A stretch of DNA of 64,000 bases from Rhodoblastus sp963727035 (GTDB lineage: Bacteria; Pseudomonadota; Alphaproteobacteria; Rhizobiales; Beijerinckiaceae): positions 58,558 through 122,557 of the forward strand of contig CAVSEY010000015.1 of NCBI GenBank assembly GCA_963727035.1. The letters run 5' to 3'. This document shows, piece after piece, positions 33,374-44,394 of this stretch. The position numbers were made by a program, and so were the translations under genes. The notes below the pieces were generated by a model that saw only the letters and a list, made by a program, of their open reading frames with translations, ran no database searches and was not told the origin of the DNA. Position 1 is the stretch's first letter. Each line of letters begins with the position of its first letter.

Positions 33374-34174
33374 TCAGGCCGAGCGGCGCTGCGCCGGATG
33401 CGCCAGCTCGTTGAAGAACAGGGCCTGACTGATCACGGCCTTCACCGTCTCGGCGCGGAAGGGCTTGGAGATCAGGTACGTCGGCTCCGGTCGCGCTCCG
33501 GTCAGGAGGGACTCCGGATAAGCGGTGACGAAGATCACCGGAACCCCCATGTCTTCCAGAATCTCGTTGACGGCGTCGAGGCCGGAGCTGCCGTCGGCGA
33601 GCCTGATATCGGCGAGAACGAGGCCGGGCCGCGTCGAGCGGGCGAGCGCCACCGCCTCGACGCGGGTGCGGGCGACGCCGACGACCCTGTGTCCGAGGCC
33701 CTCGACCAGACTTTCGAGATCCATCGCGATCAGCGGCTCGTCCTCGATGATCGCCACGGTGGAGGCGACCTGGGCGCCGATCTCGCGGCCGGCGGCATCG
33801 ATCAGCCGGTCGAATTCCGCCCGTCCGACTCCGATCACCCGCGCTGCGCTCTCGGGGTCGAAGCCTTCGAGCGCGGTGAGCAGGAAGGCCTCGCGCGGCC
33901 GGGGCGTGATCGCCTCCAGGCGCCGGTCGGCGGCATTCACGAATCCGACCATGTTCGCCCTGCCGTTGATCGGCATGGCGCGCCACAGTCGCGTGAACAG
34001 GCGATAGGTCTCCTCGCGCGGATCGGCTTCGCGGTCGAAGATTGACGGATCGGCCAGCAGGGCCTCCAGAACGGCGGAGACATAAGCGTCGCCGCTCTCC
34101 TGGGAACCCGACAGAGCGCGAGCATAGCGGCGCAGCAACGGGATTTGCGCGCCAATCAGACTGGACAGGGACAT
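33374..34174 (-). CDS. phyR: PhyR general-stress response regulator
   Basis: PhyR is the anti-anti-sigma factor of the alphaproteobacterial general stress response: when phosphorylated it binds NepR and frees EcfG. The 266-residue protein has the two expected halves, a sigma-like domain (residues 1-135, SLIGAQIPLLRRYARALSGS at the start) and a receiver domain (AIIEDEPLIAMDLESLVE, phospho-Asp in LVLADIRLAD, Thr in VIFVTAYPE, Lys in LISKPF). It is transcribed away from nepR-ecfG, the standard arrangement. Confidence 0.95.
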   Translation of the reverse strand: MSLSSLIGAQIPLLRRYARALSGSQESGDAYVSAVLEALLADPSIFDREADPREETYRLFTRLWRAMPINGRANMVGFVNAADRRLEAITPRPREAFLLTALEGFDPESAARVIGVGRAEFDRLIDAAGREIGAQVASTVAIIEDEPLIAMDLESLVEGLGHRVVGVARTRVEAVALARSTRPGLVLADIRLADGSSGLDAVNEILEDMGVPVIFVTAYPESLLTGARPEPTYLISKPFRAETVKAVISQALFFNELAHPAQRRSA

Positions 34175-34259
34175 GCGGACCTCACGCCATCGGGCGCCAT
34201 ATTTGATCGTGGACGTGGCAGTATCCTAGCGCGAAAATAGCAGCGGTTACAGACCCGCC

Positions 34260-34284
34260 GGAACAAATCTCCGCGAGCGGCGTT
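34260..34284 (+). promoter_or_regulatory. EcfG-type promoter upstream of nepR
   Basis: GGAAC at 34260-34264 is followed after 16 bases by CGTT at 34281-34284, a perfect match to the EcfG consensus GGAAC-N16/17-CGTT. It is 73 bases before the nepR start and implies autoregulation of the nepR-ecfG operon. Confidence 0.85.
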
Positions 34285-34356
34285 AAAAGCCGGGTGCGCG
34301 CGGCCGGATCTCGGAAGGCGTCGCCGGCCCGATGGAAAAGCAAGGAATGGCGCCAA

Positions 34357-34581
34357 ATGCCCGTGAGTGATAAGAATAACAACAATGTCGAACCGACGCT
34401 CGAGCCTGTTCTCCAGGCGCATATCGGCAAACAGTTGCGGCGCATGTACGACGCCATGACCCGCGAGCCGGTGCCGGAGAGGTTCAAGCTTCTGCTCGAT
34501 CGGCTGGAAGAGGGCGAGGTCCTGCGCGATTCCATCCGCGACAAAGCCGAGACGGGAGCGGACGAGGCTGACGCCGTATGA
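34357..34581 (+). CDS. nepR: NepR anti-sigma factor
   Basis: NepR sequesters EcfG until PhyR displaces it. The 74-residue product starts at ATG 34357 and carries the conserved core IGKQLRRMYDAMTREPVPER followed by LLDRLEE. Flanks are polar and disordered-looking, as in the family. Its stop overlaps the ecfG start (ATGA), which couples synthesis of the inhibitor and its target. An EcfG-type promoter lies just upstream. Confidence 0.93.
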   Translation: MPVSDKNNNNVEPTLEPVLQAHIGKQLRRMYDAMTREPVPERFKLLLDRLEEGEVLRDSIRDKAETGADEADAV

Positions 34582-35138
34582 GTGAAAAGGCCAGGCTGGG
34601 CCTCAAGGCCATACTGCTTTCGGAACTGCCGGCGTTGCGCGCATTCGCGCTTTCGCTGGCGGGCGCGGAGGACCGCGCCGACGATCTGGTCCAGGACACA
34701 CTGGTGAAGGCCTGGGCCAACGCCTCTTCCTTCCAGGAAGGGACGAATATCCGCGCCTGGCTCTTCACCATCATGCGCAACACTTTTTTCAGCCAGTACC
34801 GCAAGGCGCGCCGCGAGGTCCAGGACGTGGACGGCGAGGCCGCCGCGCGCCTCGTCGCCATGCCGGACCAGCTCGCCCATCTCGATCTGGCCGATTTTCG
34901 CGCCCATCTCGACCGCCTGCCGGCGGACCAGCGCGAGGCGCTGATCCTGATCGGGGCGTCGGGCTTTTCCTATGAGGAAGCCGCCGAAATCTGCGGCTGT
35001 GCGGTCGGCACGATCAAGAGCCGCGTCAATCGGGCGCGCCAGCGCCTGATGGAGCAGCTCTCCCTGTCCTCTGTCGAGGATTTCGCCACCGGTCCGGACT
35101 TGTCGGAACGCGTCGCGGTCCCGCCGCTGGCTGAGTAG
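34578..35138 (+). CDS. ecfG: EcfG-type general stress sigma factor
   Basis: This is an ECF sigma factor (186 residues) of the EcfG group that directs the general stress regulon. Region 2 shows DRADDLVQDTLVKAWANA and FTIMRNTFFSQYRK; region 4 shows LPADQREALILIGASGFSYE and GCAVGTIKSRVNRARQRL. Its start overlaps the nepR stop. Two sites matching its likely promoter are seen in this window, before nepR and before rpoD. No sensor kinase gene follows, unlike some EcfG loci. Confidence 0.95.
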   Translation: MSEKARLGLKAILLSELPALRAFALSLAGAEDRADDLVQDTLVKAWANASSFQEGTNIRAWLFTIMRNTFFSQYRKARREVQDVDGEAAARLVAMPDQLAHLDLADFRAHLDRLPADQREALILIGASGFSYEEAAEICGCAVGTIKSRVNRARQRLMEQLSLSSVEDFATGPDLSERVAVPPLAE

Positions 35139-35219
35139 TCGCCGCAAATTTTCCATCTTGCGGCCGCAGGTTCCGCGCGCAATGCTGCGCGCCCGGACCT
35201 GTTTGGGGATCATGCGCCC

Positions 35220-38200
35220 ATGAAGCCGATTTCCCGCCTCTGCGCCGTTCTTTTCGCTTTTTTTCTTGCGTCCTCGAGCGTCTTCGCCGCGCCCAAGCCT
35301 TATGTCAACGACGATCTGGCCAGTTCGGCCACGCGGCTGGAGCAGAAACTCGCCGACGACAGCGCGGAACTGCGCGCCCACAACACGACGATGGATTTGC
35401 GCCAGCAGGCGGTCGCGCTCGGCCAGCAGGGGGATGCGGCCAAGACTCTTCCGATATTGGGGGCGATCGTCGCAACGTCGCCCGACGGCGTAGCCGACTG
35501 GCTCATGTTCGCCCGCGCCTCGCTCGCCGCCGCGGCGGCCAAGGGCGACAATTCCGACGCGCTGAAGGACCAGGCGCTGGCGGCGGCTTTCGCCGCCTAT
35601 CGCCACGCCCGGGTCAAGACGGAAGAGGCGGCCTCGCTCGCGCTGATCGGCGAGATCTACGCCGGCCGCGAGTCCTGGCGCGACGCGCTCAACGCTTTTC
35701 GCGCGAGCCTCGACGCCTTTGCCTTGCCGCCGGTCCAGAAAACCTATGACGATCTGCGCGAAAAATATGGATTCCGCGTGCTCGACTACAGGATCGACAA
35801 TGAATTGGCGAGCCCGCGCGTCTGTATCCAGTTTTCCGAGGATCTCGCGCGCGGACAGCAGCGATTTCTCGCCTTTCGTCACCCTCGACGGGCGCAGCGA
35901 CGCCGCGGTCTCGAATGAAGATCGCCAGGTTTGCGTCGAAGGCCTGAAACATGGCGAACATTATGACATCGGCTTGCGCCAGGGCCTGCCCTCGGCGGTC
36001 GGCGAAAGCCTGCTGCGCAACCAGGATTACAAGGTCTATGTCCGCGACCGTTCGCCGCAGGCCCATTTCACCGGGCGCAATTATGTGCTGCCGCGCATCG
36101 GCCCGGAGGGCGTGCCGATCGTCTCGGTCAATACGACCAGGGTGAAGGTGAAGATCTTCCGCGTCGGCGACCGCAATCTGCTGCCGACCATCCGCTCCGA
36201 GGATTTTCTCGCGCAGCTTTCCGCAATGCGGCTGAAGCAGTTCGGCGACAGCGACGGCCTCAAGATCTGGTCCGGGACGCTCGATGTGAAATCCGAGCTG
36301 AATCAGGATGTCGTCACCGATTTTCCGGTGCTCGAAGCCCTGGGCCGGCCGCAGCCCGGCGTCTATGTGATGAGCGCCTCCGCCGCCGACGACCTTGCGG
36401 CGAACAGCGACGACCAGGACGATTACAGCCTGCGCGCCACCCAATGGTTCGTTGTCTCCGATCTCGGCCTGACCGCCTTCAGCGCCCGCGACGGCGTGAC
36501 CGCCCTGGTGCGTTCGCTCGCCACCGCCGAGCCGAAAGCCGGGGTCGAGGCGCGGCTGATCGCCAGGAACAACGAGCTTCTGGCGAAGGCCGTGACCGAC
36601 GCCAAGGGCGAGGTTCATTTCGCGCCGGGCCTTTCGCGCGGGGAGGGCGGGCTTAGCCCCGGCCTCATCGTCGTCAGCGACGGCAAGGCCGATTACAATT
36701 TCCTCGATCTCCAGCAGAACGCCTTCGACCTCACCGACCGCGGCGTCGAGGGCCGCAGCCCGCCCGGCGCGCTCGACAGTTTCGTCTATGCCGAACGCGG
36801 CGTCTATCGCTCGGGCGAAACCGTGCATCTCGCCGCGCTCCTGCGCGACGCCAATGGACTCGCCGCCGCCGCGCCACTGACCCTGGTCGTGAAGCGTCCC
36901 GACGGGGTGGAATATCAGCGCGCGTCCTTGCCCGATCGCGGACTCGGCGGCAGGACGCTCGATGTCGTCCTGCCTGCCGACGCCGCCTCGGGCGGCTGGA
37001 CGGTCCAGGCTTTCGCCGATCCGAAAAGCCCGGCGATCGGCGAAGCCGGCTTTCTGGTCGAGGATTATGTCCCCGAACGCATGGACATGGTCCTGACGCC
37101 CAAAGCGAGCGCCGCGCGTCCGGGCGAAACGACGCAGATCGGCGTCGCTGTCCGCTATCTCTATGGCGCGCCCGGCGCCAATCTCATCATCAATGGCGAT
37201 GTCGAGATCCTTGCTGCGAGCGATCACGGCCTGCCGGCGCTCAAAGGCTATGAGGCCGGCGTGGCCGATGAGGATTTCTCGCCGGTCAAGAACGAGCTCG
37301 ACGACAAGCCGACCACCGACGCCAAGGGCGCGGCGACGCTCGCTGTCGCGATTCCCCTGGTGAAGGCGACCCGGCCGCTCCAGGCCAAGATCGCGGTGCG
37401 CGCGGGCGAGGAGGGCGGCCACGCCATCGAGCGGGTCGCTTATCTGCCTCTGCTGCCCTCGGGCGGCCTGATCGGGGTCAAGAAGGATTTCGCCACGCTC
37501 GCTGACGGGTCGCAGGCGCGTTTCGACGTGATCGCGGTCGGTCCCGACGGCTTGCGGACCAGCCGGCGCAATGTCCACTGGTCGCTCTATCGCCTCAGCA
37601 ACGACTACCAATGGTACAAGCAGGACGGGCGCTGGAATTTCGAACAAGTGAAATCGTCGCGCCGCGTCGCCGACGGCGCCGTCGATCTGACGCCCGAGGC
37701 CACGGCGAAGATCGCGGCGGTCGTCGGCCTTGGCCGTTACCGGCTCGATTTGCGCGACGACGATCCCAAGGACGCCCAGACTTCGGTGACCTTCGACGTC
37801 GGCTGGTCGGGCGAGGCCAAGGCGCCGACGCCGGACCTGCTCGACGTGACGCTCGACAAGCAGGCCTACGCCAGCGGCGAGACGATGAAGCTCAAGATCG
37901 TCGCGCGCAGCGAGTCCAAGGCGACGGTCGCCGTGCTCGGCGAGGGCGTGAAGACGACGCTCGACGCCGACCTGAAGAAGGGCGACAACGAAATCGCCCT
38001 GCCGGTCGGCGCCGATTGGGGCGTCGGGGCCTATGCGCTCGTGCTCGCCCATCGCCCGCTCGACAAGGCGGCGGGACGCATGCCCGGGCGCGCCATCGGT
38101 CTGGCGTGGTTTTCGATCGACCCGGCCGCGCATCGGCTGGAGATTGCGATCGACGCGCCGGAACGGGTTCGTCCGCGCGGAAAGCTCGACCTGCCGATCC

Positions 38201-40458
38201 AGCTTGCCGGGCTCGCGCCGAATGAAGAGGCCTATGTCACGGTCGCGGCGGTCGATGTCGGCATTCTCAATCTGACCCGCTACGAGACCCCCGACCCGAG
38301 CGATCATTTCTACGGCCAGCGCGCGCTTTCGACCGAAATCCGCGACATTTACGGTTATCTGATCGACGGCTTGCAGGGTACGCGCGGGCAAATTCGCTCA
38401 GGCGGCGATTCCGGCGGCGAGGCAACCTCCGCCGAAAAGCCCAATCAGGAGCCTTTGGCGCTTTATTCGGGCATTGTCCGCGTCGGTCCCGACGGCAAGG
38501 CGAAGGTCTCCTTCGACCTGCCCGCTTTCAACGGAACGGTTCGCGTCATGGCGGTGGCCTGGAGCAAGGGCCGGACCGGCTCGGCCTCGGCCGATGTGAT
38601 CGTGCGCGACGCGGTGGTGGTTCAGGCCAGCCTGCCGCGCTTCCTCGCGCTCGACGACCAGTCGCGGCTCAATCTGCGTTTCGACAATGTCGAAGGCGCC
38701 GCGGGCGATTATCGGTTGAGCGTCGCCCTTCACGGGCCGCTCGCCGGCGACGCCGCCGCCCTGAACCAGACCGTAAGACTGGACGCCAAAGCGAAAGCCT
38801 CGGTCAATATCCCCCTGCGCGCGACCGGAGTTGGCGCGGCGTCGCTCGATGTCAAATTGACCGGGCCGAAATTCGAGGCGACGCAAAGCCTCGCGCTCGC
38901 GGTCGAGCCCGGGACCAGCGCCCTGGTCGAGCGCAGCTTCCACACTTTGCAGCCGGGCGAAAGCCTGGTTCTGTCGCGCGACCTGCTCGCCGAATTCATC
39001 CCCACGACCGGCGCGGTCACGGCGAGCGCCACGCCGCTCGGCGCGGTGGATGTGGCCGGGCTTTTGACCGCGCTCGACGTCTATCCCTGGTCCTGCTCGG
39101 AACAGACGGTCAGCCGCGCCATGCCCCTGCTCTATCTGAGCAAGCTGACCGGCGCGGAGCGGCAGGCGATCGCAGGCGACATTCCGGCGCGGGTCAATCG
39201 CGCCATCGCCATATTGCTGTCGCGCCAGGATTTGAGCGGCGGCTTCGGCCTGTGGTCGGCGGAAGGCGCCGACGACATGTGGCTCACCGCCTTCGTCGCC
39301 GATTTCCTCACCCGCGCCGGCGAAAACAAATATGTCGTGCCGCGGCGGGCGATGGATCAGGCGCTCGACCGGCTGCGCAATTATGTCGTCAACATTTCCG
39401 ACGTGAAGGCGGAGAACAATTCCGCTCTCGCCTATGCGCTCTATGTCCTGGCGCGCAACGGCCGTCCGGTCGCGGGCGACCTGCGCTATTTCGAGGACGC
39501 GCGGCTCGACGCCTTCGACACGCCCTTCGCCCGCGCCCAGCTCGCGGCGGCGTCGGCTTTGACCGGCGACCGCACGCGGGCGCAAAAAACCTTCGACGCC
39601 GCGGGCGACGCCTTGCTGGCGGACAAGAGTTCCGATGTTTCGCGCGCCGATTACGGCTCGCTGCTGCGCGACGGCGCTGGCCTTTTGACCCTCGCCGCCG
39701 AGAGCCAGGCCGATCAGGCCCTGATTCTCAAGACGGCGCAGGTCGTGGACGGCGCCGCCGCCGCGACGCCTCACGCCTCGACGCAGGAAGAGAGCTGGAT
39801 GGTTCTCGCCGCCCAGGCTTTTGCCGTGCAGGCCGAAAGCCAGACGCTCGCCATCGATGGCGCGCCGCACAAGGGCGTCTTCGCCATGCGCTATGACGAT
39901 TCCGCGCTGACGGAAAAGCCGGTGACGCTTGTCAATCAGGGCAGCGCGCCGGTGAAAATCGCCATCAGCGTGTCCGGTCGCCCCACCGCCGAGGCGCCGG
40001 AAGAATCGCATGGCTACCAGATCGAGCGCGGCTTTTACCGCCTCGACGGGACCCCGGTCGCGCCCAATGAGGTCAGGCAGAACGATCGACTGGTGGTCGC
40101 GCTGAAAATCACCGAGACCGAGGCGGCTTACGCCCGGCTGATCCTCGAGGACCGCCTGCCCGCCGGCCTCGAGATCGACAATCCCGATCTTTTCGACGGC
40201 GGCTCGACCGAAAATCTCGAATGGGTCAAGGCGACGGTCGCGCCGACCCATACCGAATATAGAGACGACCGCTTCGTCGCCGCCTTCGAGCGCAACGGTT
40301 CGGACAAGGCGACTTTCGCCGTCGCCTATGTCGTGCGCGCGGTGACGCCGGGGACTTACATCCAGCCCCCGGCGACGATCGAGGACATGTATCGCCCCGA
40401 AAGGTTCGGACGCACCGCGTTCGGGACGGTCGAAATTTCGGCGGGCGGACGCAAGTGA
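35220..40458 (+). CDS. Bacterial alpha-2-macroglobulin, frameshifted near 35853
   Basis: This is a bacterial alpha-2-macroglobulin of about 1745 residues, a periplasmic protease trap. ATG 35220 opens a signal peptide (cleavage after VFAA). The first frame runs to about EDLAR at 35852; the homologous sequence then continues in the next frame (DSSDFSPFVTLDGRSDAAV), so one surplus G in CGCGCGGAC breaks the gene. MG domains follow and then the thioester motif CSEQT near residue 1292, so it should trap proteases covalently. A thioester-domain helical barrel with WSAEGADDMWLTAFVADF comes next. The stop overlaps the pbpC start (GTGA), the conserved partner gene also in E. coli. Confidence 0.93.
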
Positions 40459-42561
40459 AACCGGAGTTCCGGCGCCGGTGGCTCTATGCCGCCGGTCTGA
40501 TCGTCTTTTTCGGTCTGGCGGCTCCGGGCTTCTGGTTCTCCGCGCAGCGCGCTTTGGGGCCGCTCGATCTTTCGGCGCTGGACCGGGCCTCGACCGTGGC
40601 GCTCGACCGCGAGGGTCGGTTGTTGCGCGCCTTCGAGACGCCGGACGGGCGCTGGCGGCTGCCGCTAAGCGCAAAAGATGTCGATCCGCGCTTCTTCGTC
40701 CTGCTGAAGGCCTATGAGGACCGACGGTTCGACCGTCATCACGGCGTCGATTTCGGCGCCTTGCTGCGCGCCTCCTGGCAGTTCGCGCGCACCCGCCATG
40801 TCGTTTCCGGCGGCTCGACCTTGACCATGCAGGCGGCGCGCCTGCTGGAGCCAAGGCCCGAACGCGATCTTTTCGCCAAGGCGCGCCAGATTCTGCGCGC
40901 CTTTCAGCTTGAGGCGCGGTTCAGCAAGTCGCAGATCCTCGACATCTATCTCGCGCTCGCGCCCTATGGCGGCAATCTCGAAGGCCTGCGGGCGGCGAGC
41001 CTTGCTTATTTCGGCAAGGAGCCGCGCCGCCTGAGCACGGCGGAAGCCGCCTTGCTGGTCGCGATCCCTCAGGCGCCGGAAGCGCGGCGGCCCGATCGTC
41101 ACGCCAAGGCCGCCCGCGCCGCGCGCGACCGGGTGATCGACCGCGCCGTCGCGGCGGGCGCGCTCACGGCGAGCGAAGGGGCGCGGGCGAAAGCCGAGCC
41201 GCCGCCGCTCGCGCGCAAGCCTTTCCCTGAACTCGCCCCCCATGTGACCGAGGCGCTCGCCCGCGCCCAGCCGGCGCGCAAGGTCCTGCATCTGTCGCTT
41301 GACGCCGCCTTGCAGGAGAGCCTCGAAAAGCTCGCCCGCGATAGCGCCGAGCGGCTGGGGCCGAAGCTGAGCCTGGCGATCCTGGTCATCGACAACAAAA
41401 GCGGCGCCCTTCTCGCCCATGTCGGAAACGCCGATTATTTCTCGAAGGACCGCGCCGGCGCGATCGACATGACCGAGGCATTGCGCTCGCCGGGCTCGAC
41501 CCTGAAACCCTTCATCTACGCCATGGCTTTCGGCGACGGGCTCGCCCATCCCGAAACCCTGCTCGACGATTCGCCGACCCGTTATGGCGCGTGGAAGCCG
41601 ACCAATTTCGACGACAAGTTCCGCGGCGCGGTGACCGCGCGCGAAGCCCTGCAATTGTCGCTCAACCTGCCGGCGACGCAGGTGCTCGACGCCGTCGGCC
41701 CGGCGCGTTTCGTCGCCCGGATGCGCGGGGCGGGCCTGCCTCTCGTCCTGCCGAAGGATTCGGACGCCGGCCTCGCCATCGGGCTTGGCGGGGTTGGGGT
41801 GCGCCTGCGCGACCTCGCCCGCGCCTATGCCGGTTTTCCGCGCGGCGGCCTCGCCCCGGAACTGGTCGAGGACCTCGACAATCCGCCCACGGAGTCGTCG
41901 CCGCGCCGGATCGCCGAGCCCGGCGCCGCCTGGCAGGTCGCGGAAATTCTGCGTTTCGCGCCGCCGCCCGACAATGGCGCGACCGGCCATATCGCCTTCA
42001 AGACCGGCACGTCCTATGGCTATCGCGACGCTCTGGCGATCGGTTTCGACCGCGCCCACACCATCGCCGTCTGGGTCGGGCGGGCGGATAATGGCGCTGT
42101 TTCGGGGCTGGTCGGCCGGAAGGCCGCAGCGCCCATCCTGTTCTCGGCCTTCGCCCGCGTCGGCGGCCCCAACGAGCCCCTGCCGCGCCCGCCGGGCGTT
42201 CTGGTCGCCTCCACCGCCAATCTGCCGCCGCCTTTGCGCCATTTGCGCCGCGAGGCCCCGAAAATCCTGGCCGCGACTTTCTCCAATCCGCTGAAGATCA
42301 CGTTTCCCGCCCGACGGCTCCCGCATCGACCTCGGCCTTCTACATGCCGCGGGGCAGGAAAAGCCGGAACTGGCGCTGAAGGCGCAGGGCGGCGCCCCGC
42401 CGCTGACCTGGATGGTCAACGGCGCGCCGCTCAAGGAAGACGCCGACGCCCAGGACCAGCGCCACGAGGCGAGCTGGGCGCCCGACGGCGCCGGCTTCGC
42501 CCGCGTCTCGGTGATCGACGCCAATGGGGCCGGCGACAGCGTGCTGGTGCGGATTGAATAA
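40455..42561 (+). CDS. pbpC: Penicillin-binding protein 1C, frameshifted near 42308
   Basis: PbpC is a bifunctional class A-like peptidoglycan synthase. It starts at GTG 40455 inside the macroglobulin stop. One membrane anchor is followed by the glycosyltransferase domain with its Glu in KAYEDRRFDRHHGVD (near residue 87) and GGSTLTMQAARLL. The transpeptidase motifs are SPGSTLKPF (about residue 348) and KTGTS (about 516). At 42306-42311 the frame breaks; the BiPBP_C-like tail (PDGSRIDLGLL through to DSVLVRIE) lies in the next frame and ends at TAA 42559. As read, the frame instead runs on to 42557 with an Arg-rich nonsense tail. One surplus base in TTTCCCGCCC explains it. Confidence 0.92.
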
Positions 42562-42631
42562 GGATTGACCTTGCCGGCTCGCCGGGGCATGTCAGCGTCC
42601 GACTTTTGAACGACATGCTCGGACTTCCCCC

Positions 42632-43423
42632 ATGATCAATTCGGCTTTGATGAATGTGATGACTTCGGCCGCGCTCAAGGCCGGGCGCGGGCTGAAGCGC
42701 GATTTCGGCGAGGTCGAGAATCTCCAGGTTTCGGTCAAGGGGCCGGGCGATTTCGTCACCATCGCCGACAAGAAGTCGGAAAAGATCATCTTCGAGGAAT
42801 TGTCCAAGGCGCGGCCGGGCTATGGCTTCGTGCTGGAGGAGGGCGGCCTGGTCGAAGGCGCCGACAAGAGCCATGTCTGGTATGTCGATCCGCTCGACGG
42901 CACCACCAATTTCCTCCATGGCCTGCCGATCTTCGCCGTCTCGATCGGGCTGGAGCGCGATGGCCAGATGGTGGCCGGGGTGATCTACAACCCGGCGACC
43001 GACGATCTTTTCATCGCCGAAAAGGGCCAGGGCGCCTATTACAACAACCACCGCATTCGCGTCGCCGCCCGCCGCGACGTTTCGGATGGGCTGGTCGCCA
43101 CCGGCATCCCGCCGCTCGGCAAGGCCGCGATCCATCCGCGCTTCAAGGCCGAACTCGCCTCGGTCATGACCCGCGCCGGCGGCGTCCGGCGTCTCGGCGC
43201 CGCCTCGATCGACCTCGCCTTCGTCGCCGCCGGCCGTTTCGACGGCTTCTGGGAGCGCGGCCTCAAGAGCTGGGACATGGCGGCGGGCATGGTGCTGGTG
43301 CGCGAGGCCGGGGGCTATGTCACCGACGCCGACGGCGGGACGGATATTTTCGGCGCCGGCTCGGTGTGCTGCGGCAACGAGCATATCCACAAGCAATTGC
43401 TCGAACTCGTCAAAAAAGCCTGA
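42632..43423 (+). CDS. suhB: Inositol monophosphatase family protein (SuhB-like)
   Basis: The 263-residue product has both inositol-monophosphatase signatures: WYVDPLDGTTNFLHGLPIFA (metal-binding Asp pair, near residues 88-107) and SWDMAAGMVLVREAGG. SuhB-type proteins hydrolyse myo-inositol phosphates and, in some bacteria, bind RNA polymerase antitermination complexes. The DGTTNF form, as opposed to DGSKEF in the CysQ gene at 10991, favours a true monophosphatase. It lies after pbpC with a 70-base gap. Confidence 0.9.
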   Translation: MINSALMNVMTSAALKAGRGLKRDFGEVENLQVSVKGPGDFVTIADKKSEKIIFEELSKARPGYGFVLEEGGLVEGADKSHVWYVDPLDGTTNFLHGLPIFAVSIGLERDGQMVAGVIYNPATDDLFIAEKGQGAYYNNHRIRVAARRDVSDGLVATGIPPLGKAAIHPRFKAELASVMTRAGGVRRLGAASIDLAFVAAGRFDGFWERGLKSWDMAAGMVLVREAGGYVTDADGGTDIFGAGSVCCGNEHIHKQLLELVKKA

Positions 43424-43515
43424 CGCGCCGGGAGGAGGCGCGAGGGCGAGATTCGTCTTGAAATTCCCCTGACCTTGCGTTCTACCTAACGCCAACCAGA
43501 AGAGGGACCGCCCCA

Positions 43516-44394
43516 ATGTCGGACAAAGACGCCTATCGCCTGTCCTCGCCGGCCATTTTCCTGCTGCGCATGGCGGTCTTCCTGATTCTGGTCGGTTTCG
43601 TCGCCGTCATTCTCCATCGCCCGATCGAAACCGCCTTCTGGGCCAACCCCGGCCTCAACGGCGTCATCATCGCGGCGGCGGGGATCGGCGTTCTGATCGC
43701 CTTCGGTCATGTGATGCGGCTTTTCCGCGAAATCGCCTGGGTCAATGGCAATCCGAGCAAGCGGCCGCGCCTGCTGGCGCCGATGGCGCGGATCGTCGGG
43801 GACGAGGGCAGGGCGCCTTTGTCGCCGCAGATCCTGCGCCTCGTGCTCGATTCGGTGGCGACCCGGCTCGACGAGGGGCGCGAAACCTCGCGCTATCTCA
43901 CCGGCCTGCTGGTTTTTCTCGGCCTTCTCGGCACCTTCTGGGGTCTGCTGGAGACGGTCGGCTCGATCAGCGGCGTGATCGGCTCGCTGCAAAGCGGCGG
44001 CGAGACCTCCGCCCTGTTCAACGACCTCAAGACCGGCCTCGCCCGGCCGCTGGCGGGCATGAGCCTGGCCTTCACCTCCTCGCTGTTCGGCCTTGCCGGC
44101 TCGCTGGTGCTCGGCTTTCTCGATCTGCAGGCGGGACAGGCGCAAAGCCGCTTCTATACCGAGCTTGAAGACCGGCTCTCGGCGGATGTCGAGGCCGCGC
44201 GCGCGCCGGAAAAGTCGTCCGAGAATACCGAGGCGATCGACGGCCTCGCCAATGGCGTCCAGGCTCTGGTGCGGCACATGCGCCAGGAGCAGCAGATGAT
44301 CCGCGACTGGGTCGAGGCCCAGTCCGCGCGCCAGGCGCGGCTCCAGGCCGCGATCGAGGCTCATCTGGCCAGCGACAAGCAGGAGTCGCGCTGA
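43516..44394 (+). CDS. MotA/TolQ/ExbB-type proton-channel-like membrane protein
   Basis: The 292-residue product has two N-terminal membrane helices, a cytoplasmic domain, and a third and fourth helix around residues 130-205. The last pair contains the MotA-like GLLGTFWGLLETVGS motif and the LARPLAGMSLAFTSSLFGLAGSLVLG motif cut here to its central SLAFTSSLFGLAGS. A coiled tail follows. It overlaps by one base the next gene, a MotB-like OmpA protein. No flagellar gene is near, so this is probably a non-flagellar stator pair; its task is unknown. Confidence 0.82.
   Translation: MSDKDAYRLSSPAIFLLRMAVFLILVGFVAVILHRPIETAFWANPGLNGVIIAAAGIGVLIAFGHVMRLFREIAWVNGNPSKRPRLLAPMARIVGDEGRAPLSPQILRLVLDSVATRLDEGRETSRYLTGLLVFLGLLGTFWGLLETVGSISGVIGSLQSGGETSALFNDLKTGLARPLAGMSLAFTSSLFGLAGSLVLGFLDLQAGQAQSRFYTELEDRLSADVEAARAPEKSSENTEAIDGLANGVQALVRHMRQEQQMIRDWVEAQSARQARLQAAIEAHLASDKQESR

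Noticed and set aside
35689..38391. Minus-strand open frame of 900 codons opposite the macroglobulin
   Set aside because: Antisense shadow with no conserved motif; the plus strand is clearly coding.
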